A stretch of 64,000 nucleotides of DNA from Spectribacter hydrogenoxidans (GCF_031846275.1 NZ_JAVRIB010000001.1:1-64000); one strand, 5' to 3'. Shown: positions 50,994 to 60,393, counted from the stretch's first letter. Notes: generated by a model not told the origin, from the sequence alone. A program made the numbers and translations.

Positions 50994-52124
50994 TCAGGCG
51001 TAGAGGTCGATCAGGCCGTGCGCCGTCGTCGTATCCGCATCAGCGGCGAAATCGCCCGAGCTCGGCGTCAATGCCGGATCGGAAACGGGGGTGCCATCGT
51101 GCCGCGGCGCTGCCGGTTCACCCGGTTGCCGCCGCGCCCCGTGTCCCTGATCACCGACCGCGGTCTCGCCCAGCTGCAGGCCCTGATCCGCCAGCATCTC
51201 CCGCAACCGCGGCAGGGCCGACTCGATCGCTTCGCGGGCCGCGGGGTTCGCCGACTGGAATTGCAGATTGACTTGGTCCCCATCCAGCTGCAGCTGGATC
51301 CGCAGCCGACCAAGGTCGGCGGGCTCCAGCATCAGTTCGATCTGCTGGTCACCCCGTTGGACCGCGACGAAGACCTGATCGGACAGGGCTTGCGGACTCG
51401 GCGGCGTTCCGCCCAGGGACGCCGACGATGCCGCGGCGGGCGCCGGAACCGATAGAGAGGTACTCGACAGGGAACCAACCATCAGGCCGGGCGTGTCAGC
51501 CGGCGATACGACAACGGCCTGACCGGGAAGATCACCGGCCGGCCGCCGGAGCAGAAGATCGGCGAATGCGGCCGGGGCAGGATTGCGAGCGGCCTGCGCC
51601 GGCGTGCCGAGCGCCGGATTCGCGAAAGAATCCAGCGCAGGTGCCGCGCGGAAGGCAACCTCGTTGCCGACCGGACGCTGCCGGGAGTCGGCCTGCCCGC
51701 GCCCTGATCCGGTCGGAGCCGTGGCATCGGTGGTCGTCGATGCCAGAGGCGGCATCGACGTCTCAGCAGCCCCGGTCCAACGCGCGGTTATACCGGGTTC
51801 CGATGACGGCATCGTGGACAGTGGCGATGCCTGGATTGACGCTTGATCATCCATGGGGGGACCGGTTACGCCGGAAACAGTTGGCAGGGCCACTGATGCG
51901 TCACCCTGTACAACGGCAAACTCGTCGGCGCCAGCGCCGCTAGCATCCGGGATCGGCTGAGCCGGGGTGCCCAGTTGTCGTAATGTCCCAGCGTCCGCGG
52001 GACCGGCTAACGCCGCAAACAGCGCACCGAACAGCCCACCGCCCGTATCGGACACCCGCGTGTCATCCCCGGGCGACGTCGTCCGGGTGCCTTGGGCGCC
52101 TGTCGGGAGTGACGGGTGGATCAT
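50994..52124 (-). CDS. fliK: Flagellar hook-length control protein FliK
   Basis: About 376 residues, mostly Ala/Pro/Gly/Ser-rich low-complexity sequence, with the conserved C-terminal Flg_hook domain ('QIELMLEPADLGRLRIQLQLDGDQVNLQFQSANPAAREAIE' in part; key ELxLxPxxLGxLxI). The ruler region is variable as usual. ATG 52124 is likely; a TTG at 52130 overlapping the fliJ stop is an alternative. It ends the fliE-K unit. Confidence 0.87.
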   Translation of the reverse strand: MIHPSLPTGAQGTRTTSPGDDTRVSDTGGGLFGALFAALAGPADAGTLRQLGTPAQPIPDASGAGADEFAVVQGDASVALPTVSGVTGPPMDDQASIQASPLSTMPSSEPGITARWTGAAETSMPPLASTTTDATAPTGSGRGQADSRQRPVGNEVAFRAAPALDSFANPALGTPAQAARNPAPAAFADLLLRRPAGDLPGQAVVVSPADTPGLMVGSLSSTSLSVPAPAAASSASLGGTPPSPQALSDQVFVAVQRGDQQIELMLEPADLGRLRIQLQLDGDQVNLQFQSANPAAREAIESALPRLREMLADQGLQLGETAVGDQGHGARRQPGEPAAPRHDGTPVSDPALTPSSGDFAADADTTTAHGLIDLYA

Positions 52125-52126
52125 GC

Positions 52127-52588
52127 TCAACCGCCGACCAGCGCGGGTTGCCCGAAGCGCTGCACGGCCTGATCGTCGGCCATCTTCTGCTCGAGACCCA
52201 GCCGGCGAATGCGGGCGGTGTCATGGGCCCTGTTTAGCAGCGTTTCCACCCGGCGGGCATCCTGGCGCTGCCCTTGCCAGCACCCATGGGCTTCGGACTC
52301 CCGGGCCCTGGCGGCATCCACGACCTGCATCTGCATCTCGACGGCCTGTTGCAGCCGCGCCATGAATGCACGCTGATTGGCCAGCAGCACGGGAGAGGCA
52401 GCACGGCCTTCGGCCGCGGCGCTGGCCCGATATTCATCGAGATACTGCTCCAGTTCCTGCAGCCGGCCGGCCTGTCGCGCGGCCTCGCCGCGACTGTGTC
52501 CCAGCTCCGTCACGGCCTGCCGGACACGCTCGCCGGCCAGTCGACCCAGTGTGGCGAGCTGTTGTTCACGTTGCTGCATGATGATCAT
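52127..52588 (-). CDS. fliJ: Flagellar export chaperone FliJ
   Basis: A 153-residue protein predicted as one long antiparallel coiled coil ('ATLGRLAGERVRQAVTELG', 'LEQYLDEYR'), rich in Arg, Gln and Ala, as FliJ. Overlaps the end of fliI by 23 bases. Starts at ATG 52588 or 52579; a GGAAGGGG site favours either. Confidence 0.87.
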   Translation of the reverse strand: MIIMQQREQQLATLGRLAGERVRQAVTELGHSRGEAARQAGRLQELEQYLDEYRASAAAEGRAASPVLLANQRAFMARLQQAVEMQMQVVDAARARESEAHGCWQGQRQDARRVETLLNRAHDTARIRRLGLEQKMADDQAVQRFGQPALVGG

Positions 52589-53963
52589 CCCCTTCCTTGG
52601 TAATGAATGGCGTATCGGCCGACGGGCCGAATAACCCCCGCAGGTCGATCACGCTCTGGCGCATGTCCGCGGCTTCCTGCCGCGTTTGGGTGAGATAGGT
52701 CTCCAGCGCCGGCCAGGCGCGGATGGCGGCGTCGATCTCGGGATCGCTGCCGGCCTTGTAGGCACCCAGCTGGATGAGATCCCGGTTGGACTGATAGCGG
52801 CTGTAGAGCCGCCGGAAACTGGCGGCTGCCTGCTGCTGCTCGGGACGGGTAATATCGCTCGCCAGGCGGCTGACCGAAGCCTCGATATCAATGGCGGGGA
52901 AACGACCGCCTTCGGCGACGCGCCGCGACAGCATGATATGGCCATCCAGAATCGCCCGGGCGGTATCCGCGACGGGGTCATGCGGATCATCACCTTCGGT
53001 CAGGACGGTGTATATCCCGGTGATCGAGCCACCGCCGGGACCGGTTCCGGCCCGCTCGACCAGCATCGGCAAGCGTGCAAATACCGAGGGTGGATATCCC
53101 CGCGTGGTCGGCGGTTCACCCACCGCCAGTCCGATCTCCCGCTGCGCCTGGGCAAAGCGGGTCAAGGAATCCATCAGTAGCAGTACCTGCCGGCCCGTGC
53201 TGCGAAAGTACTCCGCGATGGCGGTAGCCAGCCACGCCCCGCGCAACCGCATCAGCGGCGTGCGGTCAGCGGGGGTGGCCACTACCACCGAACGCTGCAT
53301 GTGATGGGCGCCCAGCACGCTGTGGACGAAATCGCCCACTTCACGGCCGCGCTCGCCGATCAGCCCGACTACGATCACGTCGGCCTCGGTCTGCCGCGTC
53401 ATCATGCCCAGCAGTGTGCTTTTGCCAACCCCACTGCCGGCGAACAGACCCACGCGCTGCCCCCGGCCCAGTGTCAGCAGGCCGTTGATGGCGCGCACAC
53501 CGACATCCAGCGGTTGCCGGATCGGCGGTCGCATCAACGGGTTGATGGGTTCGCCCATCAGCGGGACACGGTGTTCGGTCACGGGCATGGGTCGGCTGTC
53601 CAGGGGACGGCCCTCGCCATCGATCACCCGCCCCAGAAGGCCTTCGCCCACCGGCACCAGCGCGCCGCGCGGCATGGGCAACACCCGGGCATTCGGCACG
53701 ACACCGCGCAATTCGCCCGTGGGCATGAGATAGGTACGATCGCCGGCGAAGCCGACCACTTCCGCCTCCACGCCCTCACCATCGCCCATGTGGATGCGGC
53801 ACCGCCCGCCGATCTGCAAACGGCAACCGGTGGCCTCCAGTGTGAGGCCGACGACCCGCTGCAGCAGCCCTTCGGCGGTAAAGCCGGCCGACAGCGGCAG
53901 CTGCCCCCGGGCAGCCAGCCGGCCGGCCAGAGTGGTACCCGTCATGGAAACGGGCCCGGTCAT
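52566..53963 (-). CDS. fliI: Flagellum-specific ATPase FliI
   Basis: A 465-residue F1-beta-like ATPase. Walker A 'GLFAGSGVGKSTLL' (172-185), 'VIVVGLIGERGREVGDFV', 'QVLLLMDSLTRFAQAQREI' and 'GEPPTTRGYPPSVFARLP' in part are diagnostic. Forms a hexamer with FliH and FliJ at the export gate. ATG 53963 overlaps fliH stop (ATGA). Confidence 0.97.
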   Translation of the reverse strand: MTGPVSMTGTTLAGRLAARGQLPLSAGFTAEGLLQRVVGLTLEATGCRLQIGGRCRIHMGDGEGVEAEVVGFAGDRTYLMPTGELRGVVPNARVLPMPRGALVPVGEGLLGRVIDGEGRPLDSRPMPVTEHRVPLMGEPINPLMRPPIRQPLDVGVRAINGLLTLGRGQRVGLFAGSGVGKSTLLGMMTRQTEADVIVVGLIGERGREVGDFVHSVLGAHHMQRSVVVATPADRTPLMRLRGAWLATAIAEYFRSTGRQVLLLMDSLTRFAQAQREIGLAVGEPPTTRGYPPSVFARLPMLVERAGTGPGGGSITGIYTVLTEGDDPHDPVADTARAILDGHIMLSRRVAEGGRFPAIDIEASVSRLASDITRPEQQQAAASFRRLYSRYQSNRDLIQLGAYKAGSDPEIDAAIRAWPALETYLTQTRQEAADMRQSVIDLRGLFGPSADTPFITKEGDDHHAAT

Positions 53964-54529
53964 GCCCCGGCCAGGAGTTGTTCGCGGATGCGGTCCAGCC
54001 GGGTCTTCAGGCTGCCGTCCACGACCGTGCTGTCGGTTTCCAGGCGATTCTCGCCCGGGCCCAGCGCCGAATCCGTCATCAGGCGCACGGGCGGCATCGC
54101 GGGATCGGCGTCCAGCGCCGTCCGGATGCCGTCAAAATCCGTGGCATTCACGTAGAGACGCACCTCGCGCTCGCCGTGACCCAGCGTGTCGAGCGCCAGC
54201 CGGGCCAGTCGGATCGGGGTGTCGGCATCGGTGGCAAGGGCATGACCGAACAGCGCGCCGCCGATCTCGCCGGCCAGCCAGACCAGCGCGGCCTCGACAT
54301 CGGCATCCAGATCGGCCAGCGGTCGCTGCAGCCGCGTGAGTGCGGTCCGCAAGCGCGCCGCCTCCGCGGCCATCGCGGCGCGGCCGGCTTCACGGCCCTG
54401 GTCGAGGCCGGCCTGATAGCCCTCATCGCGGGCAGCATCGGCAATGGCATCGAGTTCCGCAGCACTGCGCGGCCGGCGGTTGCGATCTGCCAGCAGTGGC
54501 ATATCCCAGCGAACGGCGGCGTCAGACAT
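53960..54529 (-). CDS. fliH: Flagellar assembly protein FliH
   Basis: A 189-residue regulator of FliI. N-terminal disordered region, then Ala/Glu-rich coiled coil with GxxxG-like spacing ('EGYQAGLDQGREAGRAAM') and a C-terminal domain ('VRLYVNATDFDGIRTAL', 'GENRLETDSTVVDGSLKTRLDRI' in part). ATG 54529 overlaps the fliG stop by eight bases. Confidence 0.93.
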   Translation of the reverse strand: MSDAAVRWDMPLLADRNRRPRSAAELDAIADAARDEGYQAGLDQGREAGRAAMAAEAARLRTALTRLQRPLADLDADVEAALVWLAGEIGGALFGHALATDADTPIRLARLALDTLGHGEREVRLYVNATDFDGIRTALDADPAMPPVRLMTDSALGPGENRLETDSTVVDGSLKTRLDRIREQLLAGA

Positions 54530-55532
54530 AGGTTTCGCCTCCACCGCCCAGCATGATTTCACCGTCGTCGGCCAGGCGGCGGGCGACGTTGAGAATCTCC
54601 TTCTGCGCACCCTCTACATCCGCCAGGCGCACCGGCCCCTTGGTTTCCATGTCCTCGCGCAGGATTTCGGCCGCACGCTGGGACATGTTGTTCATCAACT
54701 TCTCCGATACCGCCGGCTCGGCCCCCTTCAGGGCCAGCGCCAGCGTGTCACCACCGATCTCGCGCAGGAGCCGCTGAATGCCCCGGTCGTCGATTTCCAC
54801 CAGGTTGTCGAACACGAACATCAGTTCCTGGATGGACTCACCCAGACGCTGGTCGAGTTCGGCAATACGGGCCATTAACCCCTGTTCCTCCGTCGAGTCG
54901 AGCAGATTCATGATGCTGGCGGCGACCTTGACACCCCCGACGCTCGAGGACTTGATGTTGTCGTGGCCGGCAAACTGCCGTTCCATCAGCTCGTCGAGTT
55001 CGCGCAGCGCATTGGGCTGGATGCCGTCCAGGGTTGCCACCCGCATCACGATCTCGGCACGCGAGCGCTCTGGCAGCAGGCTGAGGATGCTTGCCGCCTG
55101 ATCGCTGTCCAGATAGCTGAGCACGATGGCAATGATCTGCGGATGCTCGTTGCGGATCAGTTCAGCGACCTGCCGCGTATCCATCCACTTGAGCGCATCC
55201 AGCCCCTTGCTGTTGCGTCCCAGCAGGATGCGGTCGATCAGGCTGCCGGCCTTGTCCTCGCCAAGCGCGTTGACCAGAACCGTGCGCACGTAGTCCTCGG
55301 CGCCCACACCCAGCGAGGTCTGTTCGTTGAGGGTGGCGCAGAACTCGCCAAGCACGCCGGCAGCACGTTCGCGGCTGACGTTGGAAAGCGTGGCCATGGC
55401 CGTTCCGACTTTCTGTACGTCCTTGGCACCCATGTGCTTGAGGACCTCGGCGGCCTCCGCCTCGCCCAGCGACATCAGTAGAATCGCCGCCCGCTCGGGC
55501 CCGGGGATTCTGGTTGCGGCGACTTCAGCCAT
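54522..55532 (-). CDS. fliG: Flagellar motor switch protein FliG
   Basis: A 336-residue rotor protein. Middle 'EHPQIIAIVLSYLDSDQAASIL' (EHPQ motif) and C-terminal torque helix with charged residues ('IQELMFVFDNLVEIDDRGIQRLLREI' in part). Length is typical. Overlaps fliF stop. Confidence 0.97.
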   Translation of the reverse strand: MAEVAATRIPGPERAAILLMSLGEAEAAEVLKHMGAKDVQKVGTAMATLSNVSRERAAGVLGEFCATLNEQTSLGVGAEDYVRTVLVNALGEDKAGSLIDRILLGRNSKGLDALKWMDTRQVAELIRNEHPQIIAIVLSYLDSDQAASILSLLPERSRAEIVMRVATLDGIQPNALRELDELMERQFAGHDNIKSSSVGGVKVAASIMNLLDSTEEQGLMARIAELDQRLGESIQELMFVFDNLVEIDDRGIQRLLREIGGDTLALALKGAEPAVSEKLMNNMSQRAAEILREDMETKGPVRLADVEGAQKEILNVARRLADDGEIMLGGGGETYV

Positions 55533-57123
55533 CCTGTTTCACCCACGTTTGAACCACTTGCGCCACTCGCTTGGCGTCATTGCTCACGGCCTGTCTGGCC
55601 AGCATGAGCTGCTGCTCGTAAGGCCCGTCGGACACCGCCGCGGCAGCGGCCGCGCGCGGGCCCGACAGTGTCAGCCGGTCGTTGCCGAGTTCGTCTTCGA
55701 CCGGCGTCACGTTGCGCATGGCATTGAAATTCGGCTGGGAAAGAATCTGCCGCAGCACCGGCCGTAACACCGCGAACAGCAGGATCAGCACCAGCAACCC
55801 GCCCATGATCTGCCGCCCCCAGTCACGCAGCGCCGGGCTCTGCCAGATGGGTGCGGCGGGCACATCGGAGATCTCCGGCGACACGAACGCCGCGTTCATC
55901 ACGCTCACGGTATCGCCCCGCTCGGCGTTGAAGCCGACCGCGTCACGCACCAGGCTCTCCAGGCGCGTGATCTCGGCGTCGGTCAGCGGTACCGATTCGG
56001 TGACGCCCTGTGCATTGGTCCGCGGCACGTTGTCCACCAGCACCGCCACGGACAAGCGCTGTATATCACCGCTGGCATTCCGGGTATGGCTGATCGTGCG
56101 ATCCAGCTCGAAGTTACGGGTGCTCTCGCGGCGGACGCTCTGCGTGCCGGCAGCCTCGCGACCTTCGGCGCCGGACTCCGGCGGCTGGTTGCTGGTCGCC
56201 CCCGGGATGCCGCCGGCAATACCGTTGGTACCGCCGTTATCACTGTTTTCGAGAATCTGCTCGCTGCGGATGGCCTCGGGCTTCGGCTCGAAGTTCTCGC
56301 TGGTACGCTCGGTCACCGAGAAATCCATGTCCACCGCCACCTCGGCGCGCACCCGACCCGCCCCGGTCACCGGGGTGAGCAGGGACTCGACCCGGTCGGC
56401 ATAGCTGTCTTCCACCCGGCGCAGGTAATCGAACTGGGTGGCGGACATGGCAACGCGACTGTCGCGCTTGCCGCCATTGAGCAGGCGGCCCCGTTGATCC
56501 ACTACGGTGACGTCGTCGGCGGCCATATCGGTTACGCCCGAGGCCACCAGATTGGCGATGGCTGCGATCTGGTTGTCGGTAAGACTGCGGCCCGGGTGAA
56601 GATCCAGGAACACGGAGGCGCTGGCCGCCTCGCGCTCGCGGGCGAAAGCAGTGCGCTTGGGCGTCGCCAGATGGATGCGTGCGCTGTTGACCGGCTGCAT
56701 CGCACTGATCGTGCGAACCAGCTCTGTCTCCAGGGCATGCTGATAACGGGCGTTCTCCATGAACTGGCTGACACCGAAGCCCTGGCTCTCGGCCATCATT
56801 TCAAAGCCGCTGCCACTGCCGCTGGGCAATCCCTGCTCGGCGAGCTTGAGTCGGGCGGTGTGCAGCTCACCGGCCGGAACCGAGACAGTCCCGGCGGCGC
56901 TCAGGCGATGACTGATGCCGGCGGTATCCAGGCTCTGGGTGACGGCCGCAACGTCCTCGCTGCCCAGACCCCCGTAAAGAGTCACGAAAGCCGGCTTCTG
57001 TGCCCAGAAGAATATGAACAGCCCCACCGCGACCGCCGCAGCCAGCCCGGCCAGCAGCAGGGTTTGACGTACAGCGGGTTGAGCCGCGACATCCTGCAGG
57101 GTGTAATGCTTGAGGTCAGCCAT
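55525..57123 (-). CDS. fliF: Flagellar MS-ring protein FliF
   Basis: A 532-residue MS-ring subunit with two membrane helices (about 22-42 and 425-445), tandem ring-building domains ('YGGLGSEDVAAVTQSLD', 'GSGFEMMAESQGFGVSQFMENARYQHALE' in part) and a C-terminal FliG-binding tail ('VSNDAKRVAQVVQTWVKQ'). ATG 57123 is preferred; GTG 57129 is an alternative. Confidence 0.96.
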   Translation of the reverse strand: MADLKHYTLQDVAAQPAVRQTLLLAGLAAAVAVGLFIFFWAQKPAFVTLYGGLGSEDVAAVTQSLDTAGISHRLSAAGTVSVPAGELHTARLKLAEQGLPSGSGSGFEMMAESQGFGVSQFMENARYQHALETELVRTISAMQPVNSARIHLATPKRTAFAREREAASASVFLDLHPGRSLTDNQIAAIANLVASGVTDMAADDVTVVDQRGRLLNGGKRDSRVAMSATQFDYLRRVEDSYADRVESLLTPVTGAGRVRAEVAVDMDFSVTERTSENFEPKPEAIRSEQILENSDNGGTNGIAGGIPGATSNQPPESGAEGREAAGTQSVRRESTRNFELDRTISHTRNASGDIQRLSVAVLVDNVPRTNAQGVTESVPLTDAEITRLESLVRDAVGFNAERGDTVSVMNAAFVSPEISDVPAAPIWQSPALRDWGRQIMGGLLVLILLFAVLRPVLRQILSQPNFNAMRNVTPVEDELGNDRLTLSGPRAAAAAAVSDGPYEQQLMLARQAVSNDAKRVAQVVQTWVKQDG

Positions 57124-57130
57124 GGCCACG

Positions 57131-57454
57131 CTATACCGGCATGTTCATGATGTCCTGGTACGCACTGACCAGGCGGTTGCGAACTTCGGTAGCGGCGCGA
57201 AACGCCACCTGGGATTTGCCGCTGGCCAGCATGACTTCGGACAGCGACACCGAGTCGTCCCCCATTTCAAACGCCGTCTTCAGCGTCGAGGACTCTGACT
57301 GCGTTCGGTTGACCTCGGCGAGGGCATTGCGAAGTACGTCGCCGAAGCCCGTATGTGCCGCGCCGGCAACGCCGGCGCCGGTTTCGGGACCGCCCGCGGC
57401 AGCACGCAGATTCCGCATCTGCGTGAGCACGCTATCAACATCGATTCGGGTCAT
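57131..57454 (-). CDS. fliE: Flagellar hook-basal body protein FliE
   Basis: A 107-residue rod adaptor. 'FGDVLRNALAEVNRTQ', 'MGDDSVSLSEVMLASGKSQVAF' in part and 'VRNRLVSAYQDIMNMPV' are diagnostic. The ATG at 57454 is used rather than the upstream TTG. First gene of the fliE-K unit, behind a sigma-54 promoter. Confidence 0.95.
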   Translation of the reverse strand: MTRIDVDSVLTQMRNLRAAAGGPETGAGVAGAAHTGFGDVLRNALAEVNRTQSESSTLKTAFEMGDDSVSLSEVMLASGKSQVAFRAATEVRNRLVSAYQDIMNMPV

Positions 57455-57489
57455 CTCAAGGCTCTCGATCCGTTCCCCGGAGACTTGTT

Positions 57490-57504
57490 GCAAGCCCCGT
57501 GCCG
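57490..57504 (-). promoter_or_regulatory. Sigma-54 promoter of fliE
   Basis: Minus strand CGGCAC-GGGGC-TTGC: GG (-24) and GC (-12) separated by ten bases, one mismatch in the -24 TGGCAC. The start would fall near 57478, about 24 bases before the fliE ATG. It lies between the FleQ-like gene and fliE. Confidence 0.82.
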
Positions 57505-57513
57505 CAGACTAGG

Positions 57514-57527
57514 TTGATTAGAATCAA
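57514..57527. promoter_or_regulatory. Palindrome upstream of the fliE sigma-54 promoter
   Basis: TTGATT-AG-AATCAA, perfect 6-bp arms in an AT-rich patch (57511-57540) just upstream of the -24 element. It could bind the FleQ-like activator or another flagellar regulator; it does not match the FleQ box exactly. Confidence 0.4.
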
Positions 57528-57562
57528 TTAGTTATATAAACGTCTCGGCTGGTGCGCCGGAA

Positions 57563-58921
57563 TTACGTCGCGCCCGATGACTGCAGATCGTACTTGCGGA
57601 CCTTTTCCGCCAGCGTGGTGCGCCGCAGGTGCAGCAGATCCGCGGCATGGGCGATCACGCCGTTGGTCTTGTCGAGCGCTGCCTGGATCAGCGATACCTC
57701 CACGCTGGCCATGTGCGCTTTCAGGTCGATGCCCTCCGGCGGCAGGGTGGCGGGCGCCTTCGGCGTTGTACCCGGCTCGGTGCGGCGCTGATAACGCGGC
57801 GGCAACCGGTCCTCGTCGACGTGTTCGTCGGGATACAGCACCGCAAGCCGTTCCAGCAGGTTCGACAGCTCCCGGATGTTGCCCGGCCATGCCCCCGTGC
57901 CCAGTGCTGCCAGCGCCGCCGGTGTCAGGGTGACCGAGGCCCGGCCATTGGCGCGGTGGCACCGGTTGATCTCGTCAATCAGGATGCCCAGATCCGCAAG
58001 CCGTTCGCGCAGCGGTGGCAGTTCGATGGGGAATACGTCCAGGCGGTAGTAAAGGTCCTCGCGGAAACTGCCCTGCTTGATCATGGCTTCCAGATCGCGA
58101 TGCGTGGCGGCAATCAGCCGGACATCACAACTGCGTGGCTCGTTGCCACCCACACGCTCGTAGCTACGTTCCTGCAGCACCCGCAACACCTTCACCTGCA
58201 TGGGCAGGCTCATGTCACCGATCTCGTCGAGGAACAGCGTGCCGCCTTCGGCCATTTCGAAGCGGCCCTCGCGACGGCTGATGGCACCCGAGAAGGCCCC
58301 TTTTTCGTGGCCGAACAGTTCCGATTCCAGCAACTCGGACGGAATCGCCGCACAGTTGACGGCCACGAACGGACGTTCGCGCCGCGGGGATTGCTCGTGC
58401 ACGGCATGGGCCACCAGCTCCTTGCCGGTGCCCGATTCACCGCGAATCAGAACCGTGGCGTTGTGGCCGGCAACCTGGCTGACCAGTTCACGAACCCGGC
58501 GCATGGTCGGAACGTCCCCGGTGATGCCGCTGGGAACCCGATCGCGTTGGGCCTCGCGCCGCCGCCGGGCATCCACCCGGCACAGGATGTCGGCCAGTTC
58601 CTGATAACGGATAGGCGTGCCGATACGCCAGCATGCCTCGGGCTCCAGATCGAGATCGGCCCCCGTCTGTTCCGGCAGGAACAGCACCGGGGGATGCCGG
58701 GGGTCAGCCCGCAGCCATCCGGCCACGGTCGGCATCAAACGATCGTCGCCGGCACGACCCAGCACCACCGCAACCCAGTCGCGCGGTCGCGCCGCGCCTG
58801 ACGGCAAATCGGCCAGCGTGTTGATGCGGACGGGTTGATAGTCGATGAATTCGAAGGCGCTCGCCAGGCTGGCGGCACGATCGGCATCGGCGTCGATGAT
58901 CAGAATACGGGCGTGACTCAT
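57563..58921 (-). CDS. fleQ: Sigma-54-dependent flagellar activator, FleQ-like
   Basis: A 452-residue bacterial enhancer-binding protein. The N-terminal receiver-like domain (1-120) lacks an acceptor Asp in the right place ('VAVVLGRAGDD'), as in FleQ. The AAA+ core has Walker A 'GESGTGKE' (161-168), the sigma-54 loop as GAFSGA (208-213, Thr to Ser), Walker B 'GGTLFLDEIGD' and an arginine finger. The C-terminal Fis helix-turn-helix is 'VIAHAADLLHLRRTTLAEKVRKY' in part. Followed by the sigma-54 promoter of fliE. FlrA is the Vibrio name. Confidence 0.9.
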   Translation of the reverse strand: MSHARILIIDADADRAASLASAFEFIDYQPVRINTLADLPSGAARPRDWVAVVLGRAGDDRLMPTVAGWLRADPRHPPVLFLPEQTGADLDLEPEACWRIGTPIRYQELADILCRVDARRRREAQRDRVPSGITGDVPTMRRVRELVSQVAGHNATVLIRGESGTGKELVAHAVHEQSPRRERPFVAVNCAAIPSELLESELFGHEKGAFSGAISRREGRFEMAEGGTLFLDEIGDMSLPMQVKVLRVLQERSYERVGGNEPRSCDVRLIAATHRDLEAMIKQGSFREDLYYRLDVFPIELPPLRERLADLGILIDEINRCHRANGRASVTLTPAALAALGTGAWPGNIRELSNLLERLAVLYPDEHVDEDRLPPRYQRRTEPGTTPKAPATLPPEGIDLKAHMASVEVSLIQAALDKTNGVIAHAADLLHLRRTTLAEKVRKYDLQSSGAT

Positions 58922-58969
58922 AAAGGATTCGGCCTGGTTATGTAATTTTTCTAGAGCAGAACGGCTGGC

Positions 58970-60286
58970 CTAACAGGCGGCAATGCGCTCGGCGGCAGGC
59001 GGTATGCCCAGCAGTCCGCGATACTTGGCGATGGTTCGCCGGGCCACCTTGATACCGCGCCGTGCCAGCGCGGCCGCGACATCGCCGTCGCACAGCGGGC
59101 GGGCTCGATCCTCGCCATCAATCATGTCCTGCACCATCGCCTTCACACCGTTGCCGCAGACGCCCTCACAGGCCTGACCGCCCACCTGGGCGGAAAAGAA
59201 GTACCGCAGGTCGAAGGTGCCGTGCGGGGTCTCGACGGTCTTGTTGCGGACCACCCGAGAGATCGACGACTCATGCATATCGATGGCCTCGGCGATCTCG
59301 CGCAGGGTCATGGGACGCAGTGCGGTTTCACCGCGATCCAGGAAATCCCGCTGGCGCGCGAAGATGGCCTCGGCCGTGCGCAACAGGGTGTCGCGTCGCA
59401 TGGCCACGCTGCGCAGCAGCCAGCGGGCTTCCCGCAACTGGTCACGCATCGCGCTGGCGCCACGACTCTCGCCGCAGCCCTGCAGCCAGCCTTCGTAGGC
59501 GGCGTTGACCCGCAGTTGCGTGCGATCACTTTCCAGCAGCCGGACATGCCAGTCGTTGCCATCGCCTTCGACGCGCAGTTCCGGCACACGCAGTTCCGCG
59601 ATGCTCGTTTCCGCTCCCGGCTTGGGGTCCAGACTGCGAACCAGAGCGAGCGCCGTGGCGATCTCGTCGGCCGTCACGCCGACCACTCGCGCCAGATCGG
59701 CATTGGTGGAAGTCGGGATCGTGGCCAGGTGATCGGCGACCAGAACAAGCGCAACAACCCGCCCCGGCTCATTTTGCGGAAGCGATTCCAGCTGGCAGGT
59801 CAGACATTCGGCGAGGGTGCGGGCCCCGATACCTGCCGGCTCCAGCCGCTGGACACGTGTGAGCACCGCTTCCAGCTCGGCCACGGACCAGCTCGGGTCA
59901 TCGGCGGCGATATCCGCTAGGTCGGCCGCGAGATAACCGGCATCGTCAACCCGGTCGAGAATCGCTACGGCCATCGCCAGCTCACCGGGTGCGGGGAAGG
60001 CACCGGGCAGCTGGTCCATGAGCCGGGCCATCGGCATGACAGGCCTGTCCTCGATATCCGGTGCTTCACCATGCCCGGACTGGGGCCGCTCCCAGTTGTC
60101 ATCGTCACCCGTCGCGGAGGCATCGTCCTCGGCGGTGTCCGCCTCGAGCATGACGTTGGTGTCCAGCGCCGCACGCAGCTGCTGCTCCAGTTCCAGACCC
60201 GACCACATCAGCATCTGGATGGACTGCACCAGTCTCGGGGTCATGGTGAGCTGCTGGCTCAGGCGAACTGCCATGGTCTGACGCAT
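58970..60286 (-). CDS. rpoN: RNA polymerase sigma-54 factor, flagellar-locus copy
   Basis: A 438-residue sigma-54, shorter than the usual 470-500. Region I glutamine-rich start 'LSQQLTMTPRLVQSIQMLMWSGLELEQQL' in part, core-binding domain, HTH and the RpoN box 'ARRTIAKYRGLLGIP' near the end are present. AGGAGA precedes ATG 60286. Housekeeping rpoN normally sits with lptB and hpf; here it is between a FleQ-like activator and a NarL-type regulator, so it may be a second, flagella-dedicated copy. Confidence 0.93.
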   Translation of the reverse strand: MRQTMAVRLSQQLTMTPRLVQSIQMLMWSGLELEQQLRAALDTNVMLEADTAEDDASATGDDDNWERPQSGHGEAPDIEDRPVMPMARLMDQLPGAFPAPGELAMAVAILDRVDDAGYLAADLADIAADDPSWSVAELEAVLTRVQRLEPAGIGARTLAECLTCQLESLPQNEPGRVVALVLVADHLATIPTSTNADLARVVGVTADEIATALALVRSLDPKPGAETSIAELRVPELRVEGDGNDWHVRLLESDRTQLRVNAAYEGWLQGCGESRGASAMRDQLREARWLLRSVAMRRDTLLRTAEAIFARQRDFLDRGETALRPMTLREIAEAIDMHESSISRVVRNKTVETPHGTFDLRYFFSAQVGGQACEGVCGNGVKAMVQDMIDGEDRARPLCDGDVAAALARRGIKVARRTIAKYRGLLGIPPAAERIAAC

Positions 60287-60393
60287 TGTCGTCTCCTGTT
60301 ATCCCGCCGTGACGGGCGCCGCGACGGTTTTTTGGTCCCAACAGGGATATCGACGCCCGACCGGCAGGGACGTATCAGGAGAGTTCCGCGTTC

